Origin: Margaritifera margaritifera
Taxonomy: Eukaryota > Mollusca > Bivalvia > Unionida > Margaritiferidae
NCBI GenBank assembly: GCA_029931535.1
Contig: JAQPZY010001398.1
Location: 301,001 to 365,000, forward strand
Length of the DNA: 64,000 nucleotides
Direction: 5' to 3'
Positions 36,730-49,445 of the stretch are shown piece after piece (position 1 is the stretch's first letter; the number at the start of each line of letters is the position of its first letter). The position numbers and the translations under genes were made by a program. The notes under the pieces are model-generated. The model was given only the letters and a program-made list of their open reading frames with translations. It had not been told where the DNA came from and made no database searches.

Positions 36730-38605
36730 CTCGAGATCGCCTAAACGTGGATCAGTTAGAGACATGTTGTTTTCTTCCTCATCTTTCTCATCTTTTTTTT
36801 TTGCTAGATACGAGACCAATTGAACTGTATTTTCGGCTGCAAAAGAAATTATTGGAACTTAATAATGTCGCATGGGTGAATTACAAGTATAATAATGATT
36901 TTGTAATTAGTTCATTCCCATCCAGGAGTCATGAATATATAGTCTAGCGTTTAATGATTGGCAAAACAACATTATTTGTAACTAGTGTCCCCTTGGATGT
37001 TGAATGGTTGGGTTAAGAATGGCTCAATGCTGTCAAACGGGTTGAATCCACAAAGTCGTACGAATCAATCAAATATTTTCGTGCTCTACGTCGGTGTCTA
37101 TTTTATAATTAATATATTTGATCCTGAGATTCTTATGTGAAGGCAAATTCCGCTTTTTTGTGTAAATTGTTTGAGGAATCATGTGCAGTCTTAACTTCCA
37201 GATGGATTGGTCATAAGCAGTTTGTTTGCTTCTTTGAGCAAGATTTATGTAAATTAGAATTGGTGTGTGTCCTTTTAAAGAAGCAGTCCTAAATAACGCC
37301 ATGAATTGTTAAAGAGCTGAATAGTGTCGTTCGCTTATGTGCTTTGGCGTAAGATTTTACCTTTGGAGTTAGTCGGAATAGTGAAATCTGACATTTTAAA
37401 TTGTGTGTGTTGAGGTGCTAGTGAACGGTTTTCTGATTTTATGTCAGCTTGTGTATTAGTTGTAACGTAACTGTGAGAATGCAGTGTCAGCTAGCACGGT
37501 CTGACGACGACGATGAATTTGTGCTGTTTAGTATAGGCGCTCAGGTCCTGAGTGACTTGCTGTTTTGGTAGAGATGCGTTGTCCTGTAGGAAGAGTGATC
37601 TTTCTGCCTCAGTTTTCGTCGTAGTTAAGCAGGACGAGCCTGCATTTTTAACCTGTTATAGACCTGTTTGTTGAGAAGCTTTTGCTACAAATTACTTTGA
37701 AAGCTGGCGGGTAATAGTACCGCATTGGGGATAGTGTACTATGGTTTTCATGCATTATAGATTGAAGAATCAGCTTGTGAAGATCAGTGTTCATTCGGCA
37801 ATACCTGAACGACTGCTATTAGTACACGAAAATTAGTTAGCAGCATTGATAGATGGACCATCGCAATGTCATCTTTAGACATGATTTGTTTGTGCTCTAG
37901 AAGAGGTGCTAATGCATATCCTTGATTATTTGTAGTCATCTATTTGATATTGTTCTGACTATGCTCTATGGTATAAGGCTCCTTGGTTCGGCCGCAGAAT
38001 GACGGAATGTCGTTGGTCCGGCTTAGATAGCCACGAGCTTGGGATACTCTTTGGAAAATACCTTCTTGACTGACATATAATATGTAACCTGGCATGATCT
38101 AAACCCGACGCTGTTTAGTGTGGGAGCACCGGGTTTCTTTGTCGTGTAGGGTAGATATAATGCGATGTCGGAGGATTGCCAACAGTAGGAAGTTGACATT
38201 GTGCGACGGTTTACGTGGAAAACTGCAGTTTCTTCGTCGTGGTAGTAGAAGGCGCCTTTGTGCTTGACCAGTTGTTGACGACCTGCTCGTTGTACGGGAG
38301 ACATTTGATGTATAGGAGTTGTAGCAGCAGGGAGAAGTTGTCATTTTGCTTCAGTTTACTTAGACAGACTGTTGATCAACTAGTGGGAGATCGGAGTTAC
38401 TCTGACGTGGCTGTCGTCTTTTATTTTTCTTAAATTGAGCTTGCCTGAGAAGATCTTGATATGTTTGAATGGACTTGCAACCTGTTATTAATGCACGAAA
38501 GTTAGCCGCATTAAGATCCCAGTCAAAGCTGTGTCTTGCTTGATCTTGTTTCTGGATGTTGTTTTGTTTATTTGTTTGTTTTGTTGTTGTTGTTGTTTTG
38601 GTTGT
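36730..38605. other. Anonymous stretch between the direct repeats
   Basis: No ORF with protein character. Short partial similarities, such as TATTAGTACACGAAAATTAG at 37818 and TATTAATGCACGAAAGTTAG at 38486, hint at an internal diverged duplication. Confidence 0.35.
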
Positions 38606-38608
38606 TTG

Positions 38609-38609
<1 letters not shown>

Positions 38610-38690
<81 letters not shown>
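38610..38690. repeat. (AT)n microsatellite, ~80 bp
   Basis: Uninterrupted AT after a GTT-rich lead. Confidence 0.95.
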
Positions 38691-38694
<4 letters not shown>

Positions 38695-39064
38695 TTTAAA
38701 CGATGAGTGATTATGCTTTAGCTTTAGTTTGATAGTGAGTGGTGGATATAGGCAATCAGATCCAGTGATTCTGAGTAAGAACTGTAATTATGCTTGGGAA
38801 TCACGAATCGGGTTGGTGGTTGATTTTTGGGTGAATAATCAATTGTGATTCACGACCACAAATATGGCGTTTTCAGTCACGAGTGCTTTTAGAAGGTGTG
38901 GGTAATGTAATAAGCTTAGGGTATGTGCTATTTGTATGTACGTCTCTGTTTATAGCTTTGTTACGTTTTAGTGATTATTTGTTTGATTTTGGGGAGAGGG
39001 TGTTGGGAAGATATTTCTCAACCCGAATAATGAGCCTATTACTAGAAGCAGACGTCATAATGTG

Positions 39065-39510
39065 CAGTATTCACCAGACTTTATGGTAGCATGGCTTAAT
39101 TTCGCAAAAAGGATCCTCCTATTCTCACGTATACATGTATAGTAATTTGAGATAGGAATAATTTTGTGTATTCGGTGTTTGGGTTATGTTTCATAGTACG
39201 TGGCATCAAATATAGATCTACGGCTTATAAAAGCGTACTGATAAATCATACAAATGTGAAGCAAGAAAAAAACATGCAAGTGTGAGAAATTAGAGTCTCG
39301 TGAATGCGTGGTCATTAGTAGATTACAGGAAAAGTATTTGTGATATTAGCGCGCTTAAGAACCATTCAGTTGACAACGATTGTTCTCTTGAGGTCTTTGG
39401 AAACAGGGGAAACCTCGACCTCAAGCCAGCCTCACGCAAGTATTGTTTGATGTGCTGTGTTGTAAGGTTCTCTTAGCTCCCCCCTCCCCTTGCGTGCTAC
39501 AATATTATTT
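39065..39510 (+). repeat. ~0.5 kb direct repeat, copy 2
   Basis: Second copy of 35925-36415 in the same orientation; see that entry for shared blocks. Confidence 0.7.
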
Positions 39511-39639
39511 TAGCACGGAGCATCAAACTGAACACTTAAACCAGTCCGGTCCTCCCTAGTTCTGGATCTGAGTCTAGAGTCTCAGAATAACAGGCTAGTG
39601 CTGCTGACTTTAAAAATTGCTTATCAATAGTTCACTTGA

Positions 39640-39996
39640 ATATCAGCATTCGGACCACCTATGCTATTTCTGCGAGACACAGATATACCGCGGAAGTATG
39701 TCAGCGAAGTAATTTACAGAAATTCGCACATTTTGTTCGCTGGAAACATTTACGCAATAAGAAATAGCAATCTTTTCGGACCGCCTCTGCTATTTATAAG
39801 ATTGGATTGACCCTAGAACTGACCGAGAAGTTGTGGATGAAAAATAGTTTGATGCATTCGCAATGTGTCGGTCAATTCTTGTTTCGTAAATAACCGAGGT
39901 CGTCCGAACGACAGCTAATAGCAGCTAAAAGCATACATTCGAGGTATGATCCGTAAGTTTGACCTCGAAGTTGTTAATGGACAATTCGATCAGGAC
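39640..39996 (-). mobile_element. Foldback/MITE-like element, copy 2
   Basis: Read on the minus strand it matches 22962-23300 in order: AACTTCGAGGTCAA, CTCGAATGTATGC, CTCGGTTATTTA, CAACTTCTCGGTCA, GCGAACAAAATG and CTGTAAATTACTTCGC. Being in the opposite orientation, it rules out a simple tandem duplication. Confidence 0.7.
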
Positions 39997-40406
39997 GTAT
40001 TTATCCCTTGTAAACTGAATACGTAAGACTCTGTTAACTCCGGTTTGATATGGTTTACACGGTAAGGATCGAAAATCGATGCAGGTAAGTTGCATTTTCT
40101 GACAGAAAGAAGTGGAACATAGCATTTTAAATGTCTTACTTGCAATAGGAGAGCAGATAATAGCAGAAAATGTATTAATCCGTTATGCAAAACAGAAATA
40201 TTTGCTCGTTTGACTTTGTGACTGTTATTTAAATTTGTTTTTGTACGAATCTGCCTGTATAAGCTTCGTTCAGATAAATTAAGCCAAAGAAAAATATCTT
40301 GGAACACTATTATTTGCAATATTGTAGTGTTGTTGATTCATATAAACTGTAGTTATTGAGAAACTTAGTATTGTTATGTGTTGCACTGTTTACTACGGTT
40401 GTAAAA

Positions 40407-40566
40407 AAAAAGCATGATACGGTTTACCTCAGCTTGAAAACCGGTTTACAACTGTTTATGATACGGTTTACCTCAGCTTGAGAACCGGTTTACAACTGTT
40501 TATGATACGGTTTACCTCAGCTTGAAAACCGGTTTACAACTGTTCATGATACGGTTTACTACGATG
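40407..40566. repeat. 44 bp minisatellite, ~3.5 copies
   Basis: The unit is TGATACGGTTTACCTCAGCT then TGAAAACCGGTTTACAACTG plus TTTA. GGTTTAC occurs twice per unit. Confidence 0.9.
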
Positions 40567-41241
40567 CCAAATACCATATCATTTGCTCTACTTTTCATAT
40601 TTTAAGGCAAAAATGCTCTGGAAAATTGTAAATGATTCAGGAAAGGTTTAGGTCATGGATTAAACATGCGAGAGACGAGTTTAGGAGTAAGCACAGTGTA
40701 AAAATTCTTTGTGAAGCATAGATGAGACTGTCGCTGTCAATGTAATATGGATTTTGTTGTTTTTCATGATGTTGTGGATACTACACAAAATAGTACTCAC
40801 TCACATGCAGCCATGCTGGACGCAAAAACACACACACACACAAATACTAAGCGCAAACTAAGTCCAGAACTGAAATGTGAAATATCTATGCGTCTGTAAA
40901 TTATACCTGTTTGCATCTTCAAACTCTTAAAAGGTAATTGAACTATCATGTTAACTATGAATAATTGTATATCTTTTAACTATGAATAATTGTATATCTT
41001 TTAACTATGAATAATTGCATATCTTTTCATCAAATTTTCTACATCAGAATTTTATTATTAAAGTGAAAATTGGTGTATTTTATAATGATTTTTTAATATT
41101 ACGTTTTCTTTTTAAAAAAATGAAGAATGTTAAATTAATTAAAATTATTAACAGTTCTAAAAAAGGCCCTACAGTGTCACACAGGTTGTAGATTAGCCTG
41201 GGTTACAGTCCGATCAATTTTGTTAAAGTTTTAGATTGACG

Positions 41242-41445
41242 GCCTGGGGACATGCGAAACTTTAGCGCAGCGCCCTCTGCTTTACTACTCGGATTACATG
41301 GGGTAATTTCACATTCGATAACTCTGATCAAGTTGTCCCGAAATAGACCACATCCTTACCTCGTTTTGGATAAGGTCAACGTCATATGTAAATTGGCTAT
41401 TAAAAGGATTAATCATCACGGAAAACACATCGCATGTCCCCAGGC
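41242..41445. mobile_element. ~204 bp MITE with perfect 15 bp inverted termini
   Basis: GCCTGGGGACATGCG at 41242-41256 and its exact complement CGCATGTCCCCAGGC at 41431-41445. The interior has no transposase and no conserved ORF. The target duplication is not clear (GACG against GTCG on the flanks, itself complementary, may extend the inverted repeat). Confidence 0.7.
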
Positions 41446-42312
41446 GTCGATATCGCCATAATCTCAGTATGGTGCAGTTAATTAATGATAATCTATTTTC
41501 CACGGATTATCAGCGGGAGAATAAAAAGAAAAGAATATATTGGCAACGCAAACATCTATCGACAACTATACCCAGGTTAGCCTTAGATCTGCATCTGTCA
41601 TTCAAAATCAAGCTTTGGAAACTTACTTATTTTTTAATTTTTTTTCCTGTTAAAGCCCTTACACAAATTCTGGTGAAGTCTCAGATAAATTTACCAAAAT
41701 AATTTCAAATTGGTTAGATATTGAACATTACACATCAGTGAAGTAAAATACGGAAAAATACAGAATAAAAATTATGATTGCCATATGACCAAAAAAACAT
41801 GTGCGCGTATTTGAAAAATGAGAAGAAGCAACATTAAGATCAAGCTGAAAAAAGTTTGTTTAAAAAGAAAAAAGGTAGAGCAAAGGGATATGAGAATGCT
41901 TGAGATAGGGGTGGCGGTATGGTACATCATGAATCATTAAATACCCTGCTCGCCTCCCCCCTCCCGCCCCTAGAACAAATGTCATTTCATAATACTGATC
42001 AAAACTTAGTGGTTTTATTTCTTCATTTCACTTAAATTCAGATCTTAACACGTTAATTCTTCGATTGTTTTCCGCAGTACGTGGTCGCTGGCATTTTTCA
42101 ACAGACGATTCTCGTAAAGTCTCGCTCGTCACGGGAGTTAGGAGGATGATCTAGGCTGGCTATAAAATCCCTTTGATTTCCATCGCCGTTAACATTCTTA
42201 GTGTTATTTACTTCCATGGCTTTTGTGCTTATGAATTTTACTGAAATTTAACTTTTTTTGTGTTTCTCCACGGCTCTAGCACATATAACAATTTTGAGTG
42301 TTTTCTAGCTGC

Positions 42313-42418
42313 AATGTATGTATGTATGTATGTATGTATGTATGTATGTATGTATGTATGTATGTATGTATGTATGTATGTATGTATGTATGTATGTATG
42401 TATGTATGTATGTATGTA
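42313..42418. repeat. (TATG)n microsatellite, ~105 bp
   Basis: Uninterrupted tetranucleotide. The 41450-42310 interval before it holds no supported gene. Confidence 0.95.
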
Positions 42419-42783
42419 GTTACATTACATATATACGTATGAATGCATATAAGTATGTATCTGGGTATTTATCAATGTAATGACATTTCACCATTGCTAT
42501 ATTTCCACCTGCAAGTGTTTCATGTTCCGTTCGTTTACTGATATTACGACATCATGATATGTGTGTGTGTGTGGGGGGGGGGGGGATATTTTCCTCTATA
42601 ATGTATTGTATGTATGCATGAAATATTCGGCAAGTATAATTGTAAGTTGGTAGAACTTGCGTCCAACCCATTGACTTACATTTAAGATTTTACAATAAAA
42701 TATGTTTAAATCAACAAACCACAAGACCACAAGGCAAGGTGCCATGACTCCAAATATGTATGTAAAAAAGATTACCAGTCTAG

Positions 42784-43712
42784 TGTTACGGAATCATATA
42801 TATTTTTCCTTTTTATAATGGTATGGTTTATTAGTTTATGATCTCTGTTCTTAGTCTAAACAGCTGTCGTCTTATGAGTATACATACGGTAGCCTCGATC
42901 AGTATTTCACCTATTTGCTTGTAGCTTTAGTCATGTGACGTATTTTCCCCGCGAAAGAGAGTAATGAACCTTCGACCTAGTTCTTGTACTTTTAGGAGTA
43001 AACATTATTGACTAGGAATTATAGTTTAAGGTCACATTCGAAGAATGAATCAATACAGTGTTTACTGTGTAAAACACTGGTACTCGAGTACTTTAGCAGA
43101 ATCACGCATAACCTAATTCCTGATTGGTTCAGAGAGGGTTGCATTATTTTGAAATACCCTGTTTATTGAAGACGTAGTATGGGTTTTTATTTCGATTCTG
43201 CGCATTAATGCTATATATATAGGAAATAATCCTGTGTTTAAATATTCTTTACAGTTACATTTGAATAGAGAGGATATTACGAATTTGATTCAGTTTGAGT
43301 GTGGGATTTTGGATATTTATTAATTAATACAGTACATTTAGGATTCAGTACTGTCTTCAACCTGAATTATTATACAGCTCCGTGGAATTATCGGAAACAT
43401 TTCTAGAACTTGTGAGATTCCAGATTCACAAGGATTACTTGGATATAACTAATTTTTATCAACATATTAGCACAGTGAAGGCTATTTCATTCGGAATACT
43501 ACATTCGGAATATTTGGATTCACTTCCGGAACAGTGAACTTTAAAACAATTTAGGACTTTTAAGGATATTCTATACTGTAAGTTATTTTTAATTCTTTCA
43601 CTTTAATTGTTTATGAAATATTTTAATATTTTAGGAAATTAAAGATTTGTATTTTAAATCTTGAAAGCTTGTTTGAGTCTTTTCTTTTGTTACATAACCC
43701 CTAGTCGTAACA
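42784..43712 (+). mobile_element. Solo LTR, 929 bp
   Basis: It begins TGTTACGG and ends GTCGTAACA, so the termini TGTTACG/CGTAACA are perfect inverted repeats with TG...CA. It is flanked by CTAG on both sides (42780-42783 and 43713-43716), a 4 bp target duplication. A TATA-like CTATATATATAG (43211-43222) and a later ATTAAA (43638-43643) fit promoter and poly(A) positions in an LTR. There is no internal region, so recombination between two LTRs probably removed it. Orientation is inferred from those signals; it is not related to the short LTRs at 17.8 kb. Confidence 0.75.
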
Positions 43713-43716
43713 CTAG

Positions 43717-45225
43717 ACAATATACCTAAGCAGTGTTATGATGTTGCACCAGAAAACAGTGAAACATAAGTGCGGTACTTGCTGCAAAACATTTCGCCTA
43801 CCATTCTATGTAGTTATGAACGTCAAACGGAAAGCCTCCAAAACCGAGGAAGAGTTTAACCTGTGATATATCCTACTTTCGTTTTGTAGATTGGTTTCTT
43901 GTCCAGAATTATTATGTCTTCTTAACTTTATCTCTTTAACGTTGTGTACCTCTTCCAAATGGGCAATAAGTTCCCGAAATTATTGTTCTTTCCGATCCCG
44001 GTAGTAACATTTAAAACTTGATCTTTTTATTTTTCATTGTAGCTGAAAGTGAGTGGTTATCTCTTTCTGAAGTACACAATAATAATAAAAGCTCAATTTA
44101 TGAGGCAGGTTCGACTAGCAAATGCTTTAAACCTTAATGAAGTTTTATTAACCGCAAAAAAAAATATATAAAAAAAAATAATACGTATCTTTGAACTGGA
44201 GTAAACCATATGTTATACCGAAGTACACCATAACATAAATCAAAGTAAACCGTACCCATACAAAATCTACAAAACTTAGAATATATCCTTATTTCCATTG
44301 TTTATACTTTCATTACTGGATGTACAACTCTATTTAAATTAAATTATATAATTCGTTATGATATTATTTGTATTAAATAATGTATAGGATCCAAAATATT
44401 GTAAATTTATGACTGAGCTTCATATTCCTCCTACTATATGTTGCTAAATATCTGCATTTTTTTCTCAGTAGTATAATTTGATATTTTCTAGTAACATCAA
44501 TTATTTATTGCTGAAAATAATAAAAGTAACTGTTTTTCTATAAAATCACCTACAAAGAATGCCAGAGACGGTACAATGTCTTTTAGTAACATGTCGTGCT
44601 CTCATTTTTAACCGTAAGAAACTGTATCAAACAGGAGTAAACCGAGTCTCAAGCATCTAATTTATATGGGATGGTTATCAGGATCAGATCACTAATTCAT
44701 TTTCCGCAGACATCGGTGTCAACGTTTAAGAAAAGCAATCTGTTTTGTGCACTAGATGACCAGTACACATCAAATGCACTTCTTGATTGGTGTAAGCGCA
44801 AGCTTTCTGAACAATAACAATTATATGCTTCGCAGCATTTTCTCGACATAAATGTCCCTAAAGCAGGGATACAGGTAAAAGCTATCATAATCATCAGTTT
44901 CTCACCGGGTGGGCGCAATATCATTCGCAAGGGATAGGCGCAATATAATTCGCACAAAATAGGCGTTATATAAGTTTTGACTGCCAGAAAAAAATAGAAA
45001 TCTGCGTACATGTACAGACAGAATCTATATGGAAGTTGAAAGCACTGTTAATAAATCTTGGAAAATTAAAAAGAAAAATTACACTCTGATATTACAGCTA
45101 ATAACCCAATCTCCAAGTATTAAGTGTGGTTTCTAATGTTCCCCTACTTCGAGACTGTTACCTTACTCAGTTAGTAATTAGTGGTCTGATTCCTATATGC
45201 TAGATTATACTGAAAATGAACCAAG
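43717..45225. other. Anonymous stretch
   Basis: No supported feature. It may include the decayed 5' part of the LINE that becomes recognisable at 45.2 kb. Confidence 0.35.
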
Positions 45226-45659
45226 TTATTTTAATATTATCTCGTAAACTAAAACGTACCGTAAATCAATTTTGTTTACTATTTAATAATCACTCAGAGA
45301 ACACTGTTTTCCAAGAATTTGGAAAACTGCAGTCGTTATGCCTGTTTTTAAGAAAGTCGGCATGATTGATAATAACCAATTATAGACCAATATCACTTTC
45401 GAGTTGTGTATGAAAACTTATGGATAGTGTCATATTCAAATACTTATATAAGTATCTTTATCAAAATAATCTAATTTAGAAGTACCAGTCGGGATTTCTA
45501 CCCTCTCATTATAGTATTCACAAGCTAATCAATACGTATCGTCAAATTTGTACACCTCTTAACAATAATGAAAACAGGTGTATGGTCTTTTGCGATATCT
45601 CCAAGGCTTAACACGGGTTTCGCATCTTGGTCTTTTGTACAAAATAAGAATCTGTGTTA

Positions 45660-45894
45660 TTGTATGACGGCGGCTCTCTCTTCTGCTCTTTCCCGTGTTC
45701 TAAATTCTGGCAATCCACGGATAAACCGTGGGGTACAAGTAACTGGTATTCTACGGATGAACGTTACCAAGTGCGATATTGAACAATGACGTCAGTTGTG
45801 CATGACAGACTGTTTAGCAGAGTGCGCCTCTCGTTGACGGCGAAAAGGCTAAAAATTAATCAATGTGAGAAAGAAAAAAAATAATAAGATTACG

Positions 45895-45989
<95 letters not shown>

Positions 45990-46940
45990 ATTAGGTAAAG
46001 CGAATAAAACAAGTAAATATTAATTTTGTTGTTTTAATTCGATTGTTTATATAAACATTTCAGGAAAATATCACATGGTAAAATATCATTCAGACTATAT
46101 CAAATGAATAAAATCAGGTAACAAAAAACAAATAAACCTTGTTGAGATTCACTCCAAAGAACATAATCCAGAAATGGTTTGACATTCCGTAACACTGGTT
46201 CATTTTAATCTTATACACGCAATCTGAAAAACTTCCAGAACATAATTCACTGCGTTTGTCAGGTAGATTTATAATGGATTGTTTCAGTTTCAAATTTTCA
46301 AGGCAGTTTACTTAAGTGGCACATAATTATCCAGCAGGTCAGGTTTCTCTTTGGCCTTAAATGAATTGAGGTCTTCCTCGATCTTAAGTGGGTTGAGAAT
46401 GTCAGAAATATCTAGTAGCATTGTATCTGAGACAATATAATGTCGTCATCAATCTCGGACTTTCCTTCGAAAAGGTCCAAAACTTGAGTCAAAATGAGGT
46501 GTCCTCTGATTGAGTCAAAATGAGGTGTCCTCTGATTGAGTCAAAATGAGGTGTCCTCTGTGAAAACGGCTGCTCTGGCCGTGTACATGCACATAAAATG
46601 ACGATGAGTTTGGTGACCGACGATTATAGTTACCTGATTAATTTAAATTTACTGGCTTCTTTCAGGTAATCATTTGGATGATGCAACAATTTTCCGCATG
46701 AAAAAAGAATAACAAAATAAGGGGCAGGAGGAGGACTCGGGACAAGTAGAGAAACGAAAGCTAATCATATAAGAATTGCAAAGAACGCCGCGGTCATACA
46801 GTAAATCAGTTATACAATATTATCTCCTGTGATACCAGGTACAACGTAGGGTGGGGGACTCGAAATATATTTGATAGAGAAATCTCGGGCGCTAAAGCAC
46901 CCTCGACTTCTTACCGATACCCTTAAGATATCTCTGATAG
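45660..46940. other. Unrelated insertion within the LINE reverse transcriptase
   Basis: RT similarity stops after the motif A region near 45.65 kb and resumes at 46.96 kb. Between lie an anonymous sequence, a (GT)n(GA)n microsatellite (45895-45987) and a 26 bp triplicate (GAGTCAAAATGAGGTGTCCT, 46486-46560). Exact ends and target duplications were not resolved; it could be a non-autonomous element or a rearrangement. Confidence 0.5.
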
Positions 46941-46961
46941 CCCACTCGCGCATATTATCTA

Positions 46962-47325
46962 ACTAATGGGAATTAGACATCCACATTTGGAATGGTTTAG
47001 AAGCATATTCTCGAACTAATGCGAATTAGACATCCACATTTGGAATGGTTTAGAAGCATATTATCGAACTAATACGAATTAGACATCCACATTTGGAATG
47101 GTTTAGGAGCATATTATCGAACTAATACGAATTAGACATCCACATTTGGAATGGTTTAGAAGCATATTCTCGAACTAATACGAATTAGACATCCACATTT
47201 GGAATGGTTTAGAAGCATATTCTCGAACTAATGTGAATTAGACATCCACATTTGGAATGGTTTAGAAGCATATTATCGAACTAATACGAATTAGACATCA
47301 ACTTTTGGAATGGTTTAGAAGCTAC
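46962..47325. repeat. 53 bp minisatellite from RT coding sequence, ~7 copies
   Basis: The unit is CTAATACGAATTAGACATCC then ACATTTGGAATGGTTTAGAA and GCATATTATCGAA. Each unit can encode RHPHLEWFRS; the last unit runs straight into the RT sequence YLSERKQ. So the unit derives from that RT segment. Confidence 0.85.
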
Positions 47326-47547
47326 CTGTCTGAGAGAAAACAGCATGTTCCGCTAAACTGATGCCAATCGGAATTGAAGCCACTTCAAGCACGTGTAGGG
47401 TCGCTACTCTTTCTTCTATATACATGTATAAACAATATTGTTGATGATATGAATAGTCTAGTGATATTATTTGCAGAATATAGTTCTTTGGCTTATGGAT
47501 CAAAATATTCTGATAAAATTGATCTTAAGACTCTGAAAGCCAGTTCT

Positions 47548-48885
47548 AACCAAATGGCTAGTAAAGCCAGGTCCAACCATCTAACCAAATGGCTAGAAAA
47601 GCCAGGTCTAGCCAAATGGCTAGTAAAGTCAGGTCCAACCAAATAGCTAGTAAAGCCAGGTCTAACCAAATGGCTAATAAAGCCAGATCCAACCAAATGG
47701 CTAGTAAAGCCAGGTCTAACCAAGCGGCTAGAAAAGCCAGGTCTAACCAAATGGTTAGTAATGCCAGTCTAACCAATGACTAATAGAGCCAGTCTAGCCA
47801 ATGGCTAATAAAGCCAGATCTAACCAAATGACTAGTAAAGCCAGGTCTAACCAAATGGCTAGTAAAGCCAGTCTAACCAATAGCTAGTAAAGCCAGTCTA
47901 ACCAATAGCTAGTAAAGCCAGTCTAACCAATAGCTAGTAAAGCCAGTCCAACCAATAGCTAGTAAAGCCAGTCTAGCCAATGGCTAGTAAAGCCAGTCTA
48001 ACCAATGGCTAGTAAAGCCAGTCTAACCAATAGCTAGTAAAGCCAGTCTAACCAAATGGCTAGTAAAGCCAGTCTAACCAATAGCTAGTAAAGCCAGTCT
48101 AACCAAATGGCTAGTAAAGCCAGTCTAACCAATAGCTAGTAAAGCCACTCTAGCCAATGGCTAGTAAAGCCAGTCTAACCAATAGCTAGTAAAGCCAGTC
48201 TAACCAATAGCTAGTAAAGCCAGTCTAACCAATAGCTAGTAAAGCCAGTCTAGCCAATGGCTAGTAAAGCCAGTCTAACCAAATGGCTAGTAAAGCCAAT
48301 CTAACCAATAGCTAGTAAAGCCAGTCTAACCAAATGACTAGTAAAGCCAGTCTAACCAATAGCTAGTAAAGCCAGTCTAACCAATAGCTAGTAAAGCCAG
48401 TCTAACCAATAGCTAGTAAAGCCAGTCTAACCAATAGCTAGTAAAGCCAGTCTAACCAATAGCTACTAAAGCCAGTCTAACCAATAGCTAGTAAAGCCAG
48501 TCTAGCCAATGGCTAGTAAAGCCAGTCTAACCAAATGGCTAGTAAAGCCAGTCTAACCAATAGCTAGTAAAGCCAGTCTAACCAATAGCTAGTAAAGCCA
48601 GTCTAACCAATAGCTAGTAAAGCCAGTCTAACCAATGGCTAGTAAAGCCAGTCTAACCAATAGCTAGTAAAGCCAGTCTAACCAATAGCTAGTAAAGCCA
48701 GTCTAACCAATAGCTAGTAAAGCCAGTCTAACCAATAGCTAGTAAAGCCAGTCTAACCAATAGCTAGTAAAGCTAGATCTAACCAAATGGCTAGTAAAGC
48801 CAGGTCTAACCAAATGGCTAGTAAAGCCAGGTCTAACCAAATGGCTAGTAAAGCCATGTCTAACCAAATGGCTAGTAAAATTGTA
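47548..48885. repeat. 25/27 bp minisatellite from RT coding sequence, ~52 copies
   Basis: Edge units (47548-47760 and 48775-48885) are mostly 27 bp, GGCTAGTAAAGCCAGGTC then TAACCAAAT, encoding KWLVKPGLT in frame. Central units are 25 bp, AGCTAGTAAAGCCAGTCT then AACCAAT. The right edge leads into AAATGGCTAGTAAAATTG, KWLVKI, the RT segment expected at this place. Confidence 0.9.
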
Positions 48886-49207
48886 ATCCCAACTAAACTA
48901 ATGTGATGCTCTTTATTACTAGCCTGTCAATATCCCTCCTAACTCTAGACTTTGACAACGAAATACTTAGGTTTACACTATGTCATAAAAATTTGGGTGT
49001 AATTTTTAGTAGTGATGGAAAATGATCATCACATATACACAACCTATGTAATTCTGTATCCACAATGATATGATCACTTAGGACATTAAAATTACAATTA
49101 ACCAGGAAGTCTTTAGAAAAATTTACTTGTCATTTATACGACCACGTTTAGAGCATGCAGATGTTGTATACGACGGTTGTTCTCAAGAAGACTCTGATAG
49201 ATTAGCA

Positions 49208-49445
49208 AAAATCCAACTAGAGGCAGCACGAATTGTTACTGAACTTACCCAAAACTCCAACTAGAGGCAGCACGAATTGTTACTGGACTTACCCGAAACT
49301 CCAACTAGAGGCAGCACGGATTGTTACTGGACTTACCCAAAACTCCAACTAGTGTTACTGGACTTACCCAAAACTCCAACTAGAGGCAGCACGAATGGTT
49401 GTTGGACTTACCAACACTTTAACTAGAGGCAGCAGGAATTGTTAC
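49208..49445. repeat. 44 bp minisatellite from LINE C-terminal coding, ~5 copies
   Basis: The unit is CCAACTAGAGGCAGCACGAA then TTGTTACTGGACTTACCCAA and AACT, encoding QLEAARIVTGLTQ. One copy is truncated (49348-49380). Confidence 0.85.
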
